Positions 21,801 to 33,506 of a stretch of 64,000 nucleotides of DNA are shown here, piece after piece. How positions within the stretch are numbered: the first letter of the stretch is position 1; every line of letters begins with the position of its first letter. The translations under genes and the position numbers were made by a program. The notes beneath the pieces were generated by a model, which saw only the letters and a list, made by a program, of their open reading frames with translations, made no database searches and was not told the origin of the DNA. The stretch spans positions 1 through 64,000 of the forward strand of contig NAVB01000096.1 in assembly GCA_002179805.1 (NCBI GenBank), given 5' to 3'. The stretch is from Acanthamoeba lenticulata (taxonomy: Eukaryota; Discosea; Longamoebia; Acanthamoebidae).

Positions 21801-23589
21801 TGCACGGCGACTCCCTCGGGAACAGCAGTCATCGCGGGTCGCACATGTCGCGCACGACGTCGTCCCACTCGTCTTCCTCGTCCTCGGCTCACTCGGGAGA
21901 CGCCAAACGGGAGACCACCATGATGGACGCGGTGGGCTCGGCCTCGTCGACGTCCTCGGGCTCTGTTGGCCACGGGTCAGGTGCAGGGACGACTACGAAC
22001 TCGACCGCTGCGCGGGCGCCCGACATCACGCGCGCGGCGTCGCTCTGGGCGTTCCACGCCGAGGCCATGAGCGACGCCACGCTTCTCCACAACAAGATGC
22101 TGCGCGAGGCGCTAAAGCGGCATCACGGCTACGAGGCCGCCTTCCTCCGGGACCGGAACTCGGGCGAGGGCTCCTTCTGCATGGCCTTCCAGCTGGCCGC
22201 CGACGCGCTGGCCTGGTGCTGCGACGTGCAGCGCGCCCTGCTCGACGCCGACTGGCCCGAGGCCCTCTTCGGCCACCCGGCCTGTGCCGAGGAATGGGGC
22301 GACGTCGACGACCGCGTGCTGTTCCGCGGGCTTCAAGTGCGCATGGGCGTCCACGCTGGCGCGGCCCGCAGCGTGCGCGATCCGATGACCAGGCGCGTGG
22401 AATACATCGGCCCGGTGGTCAACGCCGCGGCCCGCATCACCGCGCTGACCCTCGGCGGTCAGATTGTCATGAGCCAGGCCGTCCACGAGAAGCTCCAGGA
22501 GGCCGACGAGCTGAAGTCCTATGCAGGCCGCGTGGCCTCGCTCGGCCGCTTCGAGATGCCGGACGCGCCCCAAGGCTCGCAGCTATTCGAGGTCAAGGTC
22601 GACGGCCTTGCGTCGCGCTTCTTTGGCGGCGTCGGCCGCACGGCCGGCCATCGGGCCGACGAGCAGCTGGACGACGACAATGAGGTCGCTGATGTCCAAG
22701 GCAGCGGTGAAGTGCAGACGGTCGTCGGCGAGGGGATGGCGTTCAAGGAGGACAACTTCCTGACGTCGGCCAATCTGTGCCGGTGGATCATCGACTTTGC
22801 CGAAGTGCAAGTGGAGAAGCAGATCGGACTTGGCTCCTATGGCGTCGTGTACCGCGGTTGGTGGAAGGGCGTCGAGGTGGCCGTCAAGCGGTTCATCAAG
22901 CAGAAGCTTGATGAGCGGCGCATGCTCGAGTTCCGCGCCTTCTTGTCCGAGCTGCACCACCCCAACATCGTCCTCTTCATCGGTGCGTGCGTCAAGCGGC
23001 CCAATCTGTGCATCGTGACCGAGTTCATGTCCCGCGGATCCCTCAAGGACCTGCTCGCCGACGCCTCGGTCAAGCTGACGTGGCACCAGGAGCTGCGGCT
23101 CCTGCGCGGCGCGGCCCTCGGGCTCAATTACCTGCATTCCCTGCAGCCCGTGATTGTGCATCGTGACCTCAAGCCTTCGAACCTTCTTGTCGACGACAAT
23201 TTGAACGTCAAGGTGGCCGACTTTGCGCGCATCAAGGAGGAGAACTCGACCATGACCCGCTGCGGCACGCCGTGCTGGACCGCGCCCGAGATCTTCCGCG
23301 GCGAGAAGTACGACGAGCGGGCCGACCTATTCTCGTACGGGATCATCATGTGGGAGGTCCTCACCCGCAAGCAACCCTTCGCCGGACGCAACTTCATGTG
23401 TCGCTCGACGTGCTCGAAGGCCAAAGGCCTCAGATCCCCCACGACGCCCCGCAAGGTTTCAGCAAGCTCATGCGTAAGTGTTGGCACGCCTCGCCCTCGA
23501 AACGCCCGTCAGCAGAGGAGGTGCTTGCCTTCTTTGACCGGCAGGTCACCACAGAGACCTCCACTCAAGCCGTGTGTGAGCGAATTTAA
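18826..23589 (+). pseudogene. Decayed receptor: PstS-like/EGF ectodomain - TM - kinase - cyclase - kinase
   Basis: Domain order: signal peptide (18,826-18,895); PstS-like periplasmic-binding fold (GAGTSNPGPVM, then SYSGIGSAASLARY, ITMWNDSAIQATNPSL); an EGF-like Cys cluster (about 20,560-20,640); TM segment (20,770-20,845); TKL kinase 1 (20,880-21,800); class III nucleotidyl cyclase (22,000-22,600); TKL kinase 2 (22,790-23,560). Such receptors are typical of Acanthamoeba. The copy looks dead: in-frame TAG at 19,365; frame change near 19,527; a segment inverted at 19,656-19,792; the kinase 1 DFG replaced (KIWSTKF); one base lost near 21,746 (CWH then RTRP instead of PDPT); GEGSF in the cyclase without the second metal-binding Asp; DFGLAR reduced to DFAR in kinase 2 (near 23,222); another frameshift near 23,398. 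HRD motifs survive in both kinases, so decay is recent. Expression as a truncated product cannot be excluded. Confidence 0.8.
19649..19799. repeat. Micro-inversion bounded by 7-bp inverted repeats
   Basis: Left repeat CAGGCGG (19,649-19,655) and right repeat CCGCCTG (19,793-19,799) flank 137 bp. On the plus strand the interval breaks the PstS-like frame with stops. On the minus strand it encodes PstS-like sequence (EVFKRGMESFSPDF, ANRTWANLPAAQSG). Flipping the interval in silico joins VVSVSEGQA to it on the left and ARLQAHSYSMSYVNYAD on the right with no frame error. Confidence 0.85.
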
Positions 23590-23636
23590 AAGATATTAAA
23601 AAGGAGTAATTGATAATTAATTCTTAGTACAACTTA

Positions 23637-25669
23637 CTACACCTTATTGTTGAATGTGCTTGCCCGATTAAGGCGGATGATGGAGGCGCGGGAGCGCCTC
23701 TTGATGAGAATCAGACCCGCAACAATGACTGCAACCACAACAACCACGGCCACGGGGACGGCCACGGACACCGCCACGATCAGGCCCAGATTGTCGCTGC
23801 CGCTCGAACCGTAGCCGCCGTTGCCGTCATCACCGCGCCCGACCAGCTGCCCGAGGCTGATGCTCGGATCGTAGCTCAGCGAGTGGTTGAAGCCCGGGAA
23901 TCGCAACTCGAGCACGAACTGGGCCGAGGCCTGGGAGGCCGCCTGCTCGACGAGGATGGCGTGCTTGATGGGCGTGATGACGCCGTCCACCACGGCGTTG
24001 TCAAACACCTGAACCGTGCAGCCGAGGCTGCTTCCGCAGCTGGAGGACGGGGAAAAGGAGAGGAAGTAGCTCGTCATGCCCACTTCGGGCGTGTTGGTCC
24101 ACTCGATGACCGAGCTCGCCTCAGTGCACTGGGCTTGCGTGTCGTTGATGAGGCTCAACAACCGGTAGCGGAACGTCAGGGCTGCTGCAGTGTTGTTTGC
24201 GTTGTCGATGTGGTCGTGGGCGGATCGCGTGAGGTCGATGGACCATTTGACCGAGCCGGCGTCGACGCGGAAGACCGTGTTGGCAAACTGGCGCGACTTG
24301 GCTGACGCATGGAAGCCGAATGCTTGCTCAAGCGTGGTCTCGTTGTCCAGCTGAGTCGCGTAGATAAAGGTTGTCGTGGTGACGTTGGTGTTGTCAACCT
24401 GCTCGGTCTCGTTCACGACCGACATTTCAAACTCTGCAAAAAAAGCTTAAAATTTTAAATTTTTGGATGATTCTACTGGAGGGGAAGTTCATGACATTAC
24501 CAGCCAAGATCGATGGCGAAAGGGACTTGTTGGCGGCCTCCAGCCCGACAAGCTGGGAGGAGACGGTCATCCCCGCACCAGGTGATGCCAACGGGGCCGA
24601 GATGTTGACGGCGACGGCGGCAGAACCAAAGTCGGCGGTCACGTTTTTCACCAGCGGGAGGATGGCCGCCAGGCTGATCGGGGAAGTGGACGGCGTCGGA
24701 CTCGAACTCGGGGTCGGGGAAGTCGACGGGGTGGGGCTCCGTGAAACGCTCGGTGTTGGCGAAGAAGAGGTGGACGGCGATGGACTTGAAGAAGGAGAGT
24801 TTGTTGGAGATGGACTCGAGGAAGGGGAGTTTGTTGGCGACGGGCTCGAAGAGGGAGAGTTCGTTGGCGACGGGCTCGAAGAAGGAGAGTTGGTAGGCGA
24901 TGGAGACCTCGTCGGTGAAGGGGAGGGCGTTGACGATGGGGTGAGTGAAGGCGTCGGGGAGAAGGAGGGTGTGGTCGAGGGGATGCCAGCCAGGTCGCAT
25001 CCGGAGATGCTGAGTCGGAACGTTGAGGATTTACGCTCCCACGTACCAGAACTGTAGGAGCCACCCAAGGTCGCCGATGTGCGCAGCACCACCGGAAGGG
25101 AAGTGTTGAAAGTGGAGAGCGTAACGTAGTTCATGCCAACATAAGCAGTCTTGTTAGACAGCACGAGCCAGTAGAAACCTTGGCCCAGGTAGAGACCGTC
25201 GGGCTGAGCCACATCGAACGTGTAGTACAGATCCCCTTGGGTCGTATTCGCCAAGGCCGTCGGGGTGAGCAGGCCATCTTGAATGGGTTGTCCCGGAAGG
25301 GTGTTCACGTCTGTATAGAGCTCGGCTCTCTCGACGTTGGCGGCTAGCAAGCAAAAATGTAGTGTGTAGATGTCAGTTCTCTGTTTTGTTGGGTAAAGAT
25401 ATGGGGGCGAGAGGGTGGAAGAACGAACGATAGGTCTTCACCATGAAGGAGGTCACCATGACGGCGTTGGTCACTTCAAATCGTTGCCCCAGCTGGAAAC
25501 TAATAAAACCACTAAAAGAGGAGCGGGCGAACGTAGAGTCCAGTTCGCCACACGTGCCCACCGCCATCGAGGGAGAGGCAAGGCTGACCAGAAGCAGGCC
25601 AACCGACATCAAAGTCACCAGCCAGGTTGTAGGTGATGATCGGATCATCAGGCAGGAAGAGCCCTCCAT
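23637..25669 (-). CDS. Type I membrane glycoprotein with Ser/Pro/Thr-rich repeats, 626 aa
   Basis: Exons 25669-25429, 25343-24501 and 24433-23637 give an exact 626-codon frame. A signal peptide (LVTLMSVGLLLVSLASPSMA) follows the chosen ATG; an upstream in-frame extension is less likely because this ATG sits just before the hydrophobic core. The ectodomain is beta-rich with many N-glycosylation sequons (NTS, NKT, NET, NVT). A stalk at about 24,690-24,960 is a Ser/Pro/Thr-rich tract with about four 10-residue repeats of the type SPTNSPSSSP. Near the C-terminus one transmembrane segment (23,710-23,790, AVPVAVVVVVAVIVAGLILI) precedes a short basic tail. The stalk suggests heavy O-glycosylation at the surface. 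No family was recognised. It is convergent with the decayed receptor (47 bp apart). Confidence 0.85.
24780..24910 (-). repeat. 30-bp coding tandem repeats (mucin-like stalk)
   Basis: About four imperfect 30-bp units encode the repeated Ser-Pro-Thr-Asn-Ser-Pro-Ser-Ser-Ser-Pro pattern within the membrane glycoprotein. Unit-to-unit differences are mostly third-position changes. Length variation between strains would be expected. Confidence 0.8.
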
Positions 25670-26172
25670 CACGCTGTGTTTTGTGTTTTGATGTTCTACT
25701 GCTGAAGTCGCAACGAAGAAGAAGAAGACCAAACGACAGGATGAGGGGAACAAGCACAAGTGTACAGAAAGCAGATACCAACTGAAAAGCGTGACAACCA
25801 CCGCGGGGAACTTTCGCCAACAGGAAGCTGGTCTTTTAACTCAACCAATCACCCCAAGCAATTTCGGGGTTGGAAGCGATGCACTAGCACAACCAACCGG
25901 CAACACAGTTCGCGCGCCTCACGGCCAGGATAAAGCGAAGTGGCTCTGGCTCGTTTTGTGCTCGGGCAAACACATTGTGCGTCATCAATGTCGCTGTGCG
26001 CCTTCTGGCTAACTGAACGTAGTGCTGCCCAATAGCTACGCTCGTGTGTTGTCACCAGTAAGCTCTAGGATCAACGGTCGCGGTTCGCCCTTAAAAACAA
26101 AACAATCACAGGCACCCCACAAGTAGAAACGCAATGATGTTTGATGTACAGAAACAAGCTGTGGCTACATGA
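25670..26172. other. Intergenic, no gene seen
   Basis: About 500 bp between the start of the membrane glycoprotein and the end of the NudC-type gene, both on the minus strand. Frames in both directions are short and lack splice signals. It should hold the promoter of the glycoprotein gene and the NudC 3' flank. Confidence 0.5.
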
Positions 26173-26643
26173 TCATGGGTCCTTGGGCGCAGCAGCAGCA
26201 GCGGCGGCTTCAGCAGCCTTCTTCTCGAGCTTCTTGGCCTTCACTTGCTTGAGCAAACCCTCGTCGAGGTACTTGCTGGCTTCAATCAGCTCGGCGTCGA
26301 TGGCACCACCTTCTTTTTCTTTGTCCTCCTCGACAAGGCAGTCCCACCACTCCTCCTTATCGGGGTCGGCGATGTTCTGCAGCTTCTCCTTGCTGAGGGA
26401 GATCTCGACGGTGTCACCCTCCTTCGTCCATGTGCTCTCAGCAACCTTGATTCCCTTAGGGAAGGTGCCCTTGAGCAGGGGCGTCTGACCCTTGACGCCA
26501 AACTCGATCGACGAGCGCTCCATCTTCGACACAAAATCGCGCGCCTTGAAATGCGCAGGCACCTTAAGGATCACTGTAACCTCGTCCTTCGTTTGCGTCC
26601 ACTCGTAGTTGTCCGTCTTGCCGCCATATTCGACCACGCTCAT
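26173..26643 (-). CDS. NudC / CS-domain co-chaperone-like protein, 156 aa
   Basis: A single uninterrupted exon from ATG 26,643 to TGA. The CS (p23/HSP20-like) fold is clear: YEWTQTKDEVTVILKVP, the conserved Lys/Arg strand, then ESTWTKEGDTVEISLSK and a C-terminal EWWDCLVEED. This order matches NudC and NudC-domain proteins. The tail is Lys/Ala-rich (KAKKLEKKAAEAAAAAA). NudC-family proteins assist Hsp90 clients and dynein regulation in the cytosol; the role here is inferred from the family. It is short compared with full-length NudC, closer to the small NUDCD2-type members. Confidence 0.88.
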   Translation of the reverse strand: MSVVEYGGKTDNYEWTQTKDEVTVILKVPAHFKARDFVSKMERSSIEFGVKGQTPLLKGTFPKGIKVAESTWTKEGDTVEISLSKEKLQNIADPDKEEWWDCLVEEDKEKEGGAIDAELIEASKYLDEGLLKQVKAKKLEKKAAEAAAAAAAPKDP

Positions 26644-26830
26644 CTTGCCAGATCGTTTGTTTTCCCTTTGTGTTGAGATTGGAATGCAATAAAAATAATA
26701 AAAACTGTGGTCGGTCGACATCAAATATGCAGTCGACATTATACATTTATGAAATTCACCTATTATTTCTTGCGTTACATCGCGTATTTTCCGCAGCCTT
26801 TCTACCGCGTTCATGGCTTCATGGCTGGGG

Positions 26831-29800
26831 TTAGTCTGTGCTGAGCTCGTGGAGGATCGCCTCCAGGCGCACCACAAGGTCGGCAAAGGGCGGCCGCACG
26901 GTGGGCTCCGGGTCCCACGACTGCGCGAGCACGTCGCGCATGGCCTGGGGCCAGGCGCCGTCCAGCGCCGGCCGCTTGCCCGAGGTCACCGCGCCGGCGA
27001 CCTGCCAGCCGTTCTGGAGCTCGCCGTAGGGCATCTTGCCGGTGATGAGCTCCCAGTACAGGATGGCGAAGCTGTGCACGTCGGCCGACGTGTCGTACAC
27101 CTTGCCCCCGATCACCTCTGGCGCCATGTAGCGCGGGGTGCCCATGGCCTTGGTCATGCGCGGGCCCACGATGCGCGAGATTCCGAGGTCGGCCACGCAC
27201 GCGCTCATGTCCTCTCGGATCTGCTCGAACAACGCGCGCACGCAACGTTATCAGCACGTCATCTCGCAGGAGAGCGCAACGAGGAGAAAGGAGACGCGTA
27301 CGAGCACGTTCTGAGACTTGATGTCGCGGTGGGCCACGTTCATGGCGTGCAGGTAGGCCAGACCGCGCGCGATGTCCAGCGCCATCGACGTCGCCGTCCT
27401 AATGTCCCAGTGTTGGCGCGTCGCTGCAGACGAAACAACACAACACACAAGTCAGACGCGCGTGTGTGGCGTGGCGCACGACACGAGAGGGTTGCGTACA
27501 TTCCGCATTCTTGCCGTGAAGAATGTCAAACACGCTGCCTTGAGAAAAGTATTCGGTGACGATGAAGCAGTTGTCGTCCTCCACGTGGGCCCCGAGGCAC
27601 TGCAGGACCTCGCGCGTGCAGAGCACGCTCAGGAAGGCCACCTCGTTGAGCACCTCCTGCTTGCTCACGAGCTGCATGTGATACTTCTTCACCGCCACGT
27701 CCCGCCCCTGCCACTTGCACCGGTACACGTAGGCGCTCACTCCGCCTCCGATCTTGTCGCCCCATTCTACACATTTTCAAAAAAAAAATTAATGTAAATT
27801 AGCAAAATTAATTTAGCAAAAAATGAGCAATAAAAATAAAAATAAAAATAAAAAAGAAAGAAGGCGGACCGATATCGTCGAGGGGGATGTGGTTGTGGAC
27901 GGTGGCCATGCCCGAGAAGGTAAAGGCCAGCAGGGTGGGCAGGTGTCGGCTGTCGCCTCGCGCGATCGTCACGAAATGCTGCCAAAATTGTGGACCTGCC
28001 GGCAGTACCCAGGCGATGAGGCCGTATACACACAAGAGAGAGAGAGAGAGAGCATCGTCAGGCATGTCGTGCGTGCGTACCCGCCTGTCGGCAGATCTGT
28101 GCGGGCACTTCGAGCTGGTCGAGGGCCTTGGCCAGCTCCTCGGTCTGATCGATGGACAAGGGCGCTCGACTCGCCCGGCCTAGCCCGTCCGCCGACAACA
28201 TGATCACCAACACCTCCATCATCAGTACAACGTCGACGGAGAGCAGAGGGGAAGCTGGCGTACCGTCGTGGTCGCTCGGGTAGAGGTCCTGTCGGCTGGC
28301 CATGGACATGCCCGTGCACAGCTCGGCCAGCAGGCATGCCGCCGTGTGTTCTGCACGTCGAACAAGACCACGACGACGATGAGAAGAACGGCGCTGATGA
28401 ATACAGCTCTTTTCGCGCCGCGCGTACCGAGGAGTGGCCGCTGGAAGATGAGGTTGGCCTTCATGACCTTGATGAGCGGGCCCACGCCCTTCTCGGCGAT
28501 CACCAGCTGTGGTCGCTTGACTGCAGCCAGACGATCGTGTGAGCGCTCCACCAAAGGACGCACAGAAGAGACGTGTCGTTGTTGGAGGAAGGCGAGGCGG
28601 GTACCGATGAACTTCTGGAGGCGCTCGAGGATCATGCCGGTGACCTCGGGGTCCTCGCACGAGAGGAGCTGCAGGAAGAGTCGCAGCTTGACCACCACGT
28701 AGCGCTCCTTGGCGTGCTTGCCCAGGCTCTGCTTGTGCTCGGCGAGAAAGTGGAGCGCGTGCGACATGATCAGCCGGCCGGGCCACGAGATCAGAATGCC
28801 GCGAATGGCCTCCACCCCGCCGTCCTCCACTCCGGCCCTTCATGGGGCGGACGCGTCGTGTCAGCGCTTCAAAAAAGAACGAAAAGCGACGAAAATGAAA
28901 GCGAAGTAGAAGAATGTAAAGAACGAACCGCTGGATTTGCTGCATGGCGTAGGCGTCCCAGACGCTGCCCTGGAGGAGGCCGTTGAAGTGGGCCTTGATC
29001 TGCTCGAGTCCTCTTCTGGGACGCAATGCACGAGCGGTCTGAGCCTCTCTTCCCCACAGAGAACCAAGAAAGGGAGGAAAGACGTACTTGAGCACGCTCG
29101 CGGCGGGCGAGACAAGCGGGTTATCGTCGTAAAGCAGCGTCCGGAGGTGTCGCATCCGCGCCAGCTCGGGCGGCAGAAGCTGCAGCTTATTGTGCTGAAA
29201 TGAAAAATATTAAATAAAAATCATTTTTAAAAAAACAAAACAAATAAAGAATGCATGATATGTACGGAAATGTCGAGCATGGTGAGCGCGGGGAGCTGGC
29301 AGATGGAGGCCGGGAGGAAGGTCAGGTAGTTGGACGACAGGTTGAGGTAGGTCAGCTTGCCCAGCCCGTCTGAGAAGGCAACACGTCAGCATGACGTCAC
29401 CATATAAGTTGCAAAAAAATGATAAAATAAAGACGCACCAGAGTAAAAGGTCTCCTTGAACCCCGAGATCTGGGCCAGACGGTTGCCGGCCAGCACGAGC
29501 TCGCGTAGATCGTGCATGAACGCGATCGTCTTCTCCAGCGCAAAGATGTGGTTGCTCCTCGACACCACGCCGTTGCTGCCGCCGCTGCCCCCCATAGCGC
29601 CGTCCTCGCCGCCACCGCCGCCGCGGGGGGTCAACGCGCCGGGCCCTGTCCCGCCAGTCCGCAGGTGAGCCTCTCAAGGCCTCTTGCGCGTGGCGCAGGC
29701 GCGTACCGTCGACAGTCGACAGGGAGCGCTGTTTGGAAAAGACCTCCTTGGGCTTGAGCAGCGGTTTCGAGATGGCGCTGGGCACGCGCGGCCGTCGGAT

Positions 29801-32800
29801 CCCGCTCCCGCCTCCGGCGCGCTCGGATTTTTCCCTTTCCTTGTCCTTGAGGGCTCTCGGCGTGCCGGCCTCGTCCTCGAATCCTGTCGTCCGCACTGCG
29901 CCCGCACGGTGTTGGCGCACAAGACAACGCCAACAGCCAACGACAACGATGTCGACGACAATGATGACGACGACGAGGAGACGTACCGGTCGGGATGGCG
30001 TCGGAGGAGAGGGTGTTTTTGCGCGGCAGGGCGGCCAAGGCGGTGGCCGACAGGCAGCCCCATAGGCGGAGGGTGACCAGCGCCTGGAGCGGCGCGAACA
30101 CGATCGGGTTGATGGGCCCGAGGCCGCCGTTGCCCGAGAGGTCGAGCAGGGCGAGCCCCGTCAGCTGCGAGAAGGTCAGCGGCAGCGGGCCCTCAAGCTC
30201 GTTCTTCATCAGGTTCAGCTCGCGCAGGCTCGCCAGCGCTCCTGCGCAGTTCAACGAAGACATCCACAACAAATTGAATAAAATATTCAAAAAATGGAGT
30301 CTTTGATGTCGACACGTACCGATCTCGGGAGGAAGGGAACGCAGCTTGTTGTGGGCCAACTCGAGCGACTGCAACTGGGTCATCTCCCCGATCCTGCAGC
30401 GGCGAGTCAGGAAGATAATTCAAATCAAATAAAGAAAGGAAAAGCTCAAGAAACCATTTGGGGAGCGCTTTTAGGTGGTTGTGATGCGCCTTGAGATGCG
30501 TCAACTTGGCGAGCTTGCTCAGCTCCACGGGCAGCTCCGTCAGTTGATTCCTGCGTAAAGCCCAAATAAATATTTTAAAATGATAAGTATTTGTTCAAAT
30601 AATTACCATAAAATACGACGTCGAGAGAAAACGAACCGAGAGAGGTCGAGCGACTGAAGGGAAACGAGGCGGGAGACTTCGGCCGGAAGGACGGTGATGG
30701 CGTTGCCCTTGAGGTCGAGGCTGGTGAGCATGGGCAGCTGGAACAGGTCGTCGCTCAGCGAGCCCAGGCCGCGGTAGGCCAGGTTGAGGCTGCCCTTGGG
30801 CATCAGCAGCACCTCGGTCACCCGGTAGCCCGAGAGCTCAGTCGAGCCGGCCGCGCTGCTGGCGCTGTTGTTCTCCGAGTGGAGCTGGTCGATCCGGTCG
30901 AGGATCTCGCGCTCGGTCAGGTTCGGGCTCAGCTCCAGCAGGCCCTGGCCGCCGCCGCCGTCGGCGCCACCGCCATTGGCGGCGTTACTGACGTCAGCAG
31001 CGCCCTGAATGGGCTGGGCTCCACTGCGCGCCTGCATAAAGGACGGACTGGAGTCCAGACTGAGCCCGGCGTCGGCGCCGTCCCCATCGGCGCCATCGGA
31101 GAGGAACTCGTTGAGGTCGATCCCACGCAGGTGGTCGCCCGCACGAAGCTCCCGGCCCAGCAGGGACTGCCCGGGCCGGTTCGGGGCGACGCTGGGCACC
31201 TGCTGCTTGGTGATGATGAGCTCGTCGGGCAGCTCCATGCGTGAGTCGATCGACATGGACAAGAAGATCGACTTGCGCTTGTCCCGCGCCCAGCCGCGAT
31301 TTCGTTCGGGACTCATAATTGGCAGCTTCTCGCTTGGGGTTTGTTCGTCGTCGGCTTCCTCCGCCTCCTCGCGCAGCTGCGCCTGAACCTGCTTGGCCGC
31401 CGCCTGGTCCTCGACTAAAGAATGGAGCAAAGAGCGACAATAAGCTGTCGACAAAGAACGAAGCTTCAAGAGCAACAAAAAACGAATAACGAAATGTTTC
31501 GGAAACGTACCACTAAATGACACCGTCCGCGCTTCAGTTGCGGGTGCCGCGGCGGTCTGCGGTGAGGATGAGACAATGAACGGCGATGGCGGCGGCACGG
31601 AACGCTTGAGGTTGTTCAAGGCCGTCTTGCTCTTGCGCAGAGGCGACCGTTCGACGGGCGGCGGCGACATCGGCGTCGCCATCGTCGTCGTCGACGACGA
31701 CTCTGCAGAGTCTTCATTTCCTCCGCGCGACGGGGTGAAGGACATCGAGCCAGACGCCGCCGCGGCCGCGTTGCTGCTGTTGATGCGCTCGAGAATGGCG
31801 GCCGAGGAGACGCCCGTGTTGGTCCGCTTCTTGATACGATGCGCCGGCGGCGGGCCGCCCACACCAGGCCGCCCGGGCGACGACGAGACTGTCGGCGACG
31901 ATGGCATAATCGCTGATGTGGAGGAGGACGATGAGGAGGAAGATGATGATGATGATGATGACGAAGACGACGACGAGGTGGTTGTGGTCGCGAGAGAGGA
32001 AGACGCGGAGTGGAGAAAGGTCGGGGCCGACGGCGCCGAGCTCGAGAGGGTAGTCGGCTGCGGCAAGGCGCGACCGCGGCCCGCCGAGGGCGGGACCGGG
32101 AGTGGGCGTCCGAGGCGGCCCGCCGCCGCAGAGGGGCTTGAGGGCGAGGAGACCAGCGGTGTCATCGGGGCAGCCGACGACGGGACAGCAATGGCCGAAG
32201 CTGACGAGTTCAGCCGCACCGGTGGTCGCGGCGGCGGCGGGAAGTTCGACGGTGGGGGCATCGATGCAGCCGTGTCGGCCTGTCCTCCGCCCCGCGTCGT
32301 CAGCAATGTCCGGCACACATACCATGCATTCCACACTCAACCACGCAGAGCAGGGAGAGGAGGTCAGACCTGGGCCAGGTCGAACTGGGCGATCTCCTCG
32401 CGCAGGGCCTGCATGTCGCCTGGGCTCTGCTTGGCGGTGGTCGTGGGCGACAGCGAGCGCGAAAGGCCGAGCGAGAGCGTGCGCTGCTTGCGAGCGTCCT
32501 CGGCCGAGGCCGGCCGCAGCTCCGTCCGCTGCCACTCGCGTGTCAAGGGCGACGTAGGCGAGACCGGCGACGTCGGAGACGTTGGGGACGTGGGCGAGAT
32601 CGGCGATGCGAATTGCATCTCGCTATCCGACGAGCCTACAATGTCAACAATTAATTTTAATATTCTTGAAAAAAATTAAAATGAACAAAAAATTCAAAAT
32701 TCAAAGTGTACCGTCGCTGCTGGGTACGGCGGACGCCACAGGCGGAGCAAGCAGGCCGTAGCCCTGAGGCTTGGGATGGCTCTTGTTCTGGATCTTTTCC

Positions 32801-33506
32801 ATCGTCTCGCGCACGTGCGCGTCGTAGTCCTGCCCGTGCAAGCCGAGGCGGGGTCAGGCCGTTGGGAGAAAAAGGACGGCGGCGAGGACAAGCAAGGCCA
32901 GGGGAACGGGGGGCAAACCATGAGGATGGACGACATGTGGAGGACGGTCAGCGCCAACGAGCGCAGGCGCACGGTGGAGGTGACGCTCGTGCAGGCGTTG
33001 GCCAGGAAGAGGACCTTGGACTTGATCTGCCAGATGGCAAAGTCCAGCGACCGCAGGATGCGGAGCGTGGCTTGCATGGGCACCTGCCCCCGCCCGCCGC
33101 GTGTCAAGATGACGATGACGACGACGATGATGATGATGATGAGAATGAAGATGGAGACGATCATGAAGGAGGAAGTGGATGGAGTGCGTACATCGTCGGC
33201 CGCGAGTGTGTTTTGGAGGCTCTGCAGGCGCGTTGCGCGGGTGCGGAAGTACTCCTCCTTGGGCGCCGACAAGGGCACGCCTTCAAGCACCTGCATGCCA
33301 GGCAGAAGAAGGAGAAAGTGACGGAGGAGACGAGAAGAAGACGAATGAGCGACTCTCCTACTGGAGAATAAATGATTTTGCGTGTTTGGGTGACCTTGGT
33401 GAGCTGGAGCAGAGCGTCGAGCTTGGTCTGCGCGGCAGAGCGTGAAAGGAGCTTGACTTGTCGTGCGAACGAGTCGTCTTCCTCCGGGAAGAACTCCTTA
33501 TCCCAC
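26831..33506 (-). CDS. LRR - helical repeat - TKL protein kinase
   Basis: A long multi-exon minus-strand gene. The N-terminal part (33.5-32.4 kb) is helical, then Ser/Pro-rich with SPTSP repeats and a long disordered region (32.3-31.0 kb). Leucine-rich repeats follow (about 30.85-29.1 kb; e.g. LTSLDLKGNAITVLP, LQSLELAHNKLRSLP). Next is a helical ARM-like region (29.1-27.9 kb, e.g. VVVKLRLFLQLLSCEDPEVTG). The kinase is C-terminal (27.77-26.83 kb): Gly loop IGGGVSAYVYRC, VAVKKY lysine, HRDIKSQNVLV, a DLG in place of DFG (ADLGISR), and MGTPRYMAPEV. It is a TKL-type Ser/Thr kinase, probably active since Lys, HRD and the DLG Asp are present. There is no Roc/COR domain, so it is not a LRRK/Roco protein. 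The first exon was not located. A GA-repeat lies in an intron near 28,035. Confidence 0.82.

Noticed and set aside
28032..28054. GA dinucleotide runs at 28,032-28,054 and 33,749-33,770 as functional elements
   Set aside because: Simple microsatellites in an intron and an intergenic region with no further signal.
26831..33506. LRRK/Roco kinase identity for the LRR kinase gene
   Set aside because: No Roc GTPase motifs or COR domain were found between the LRRs and the kinase.
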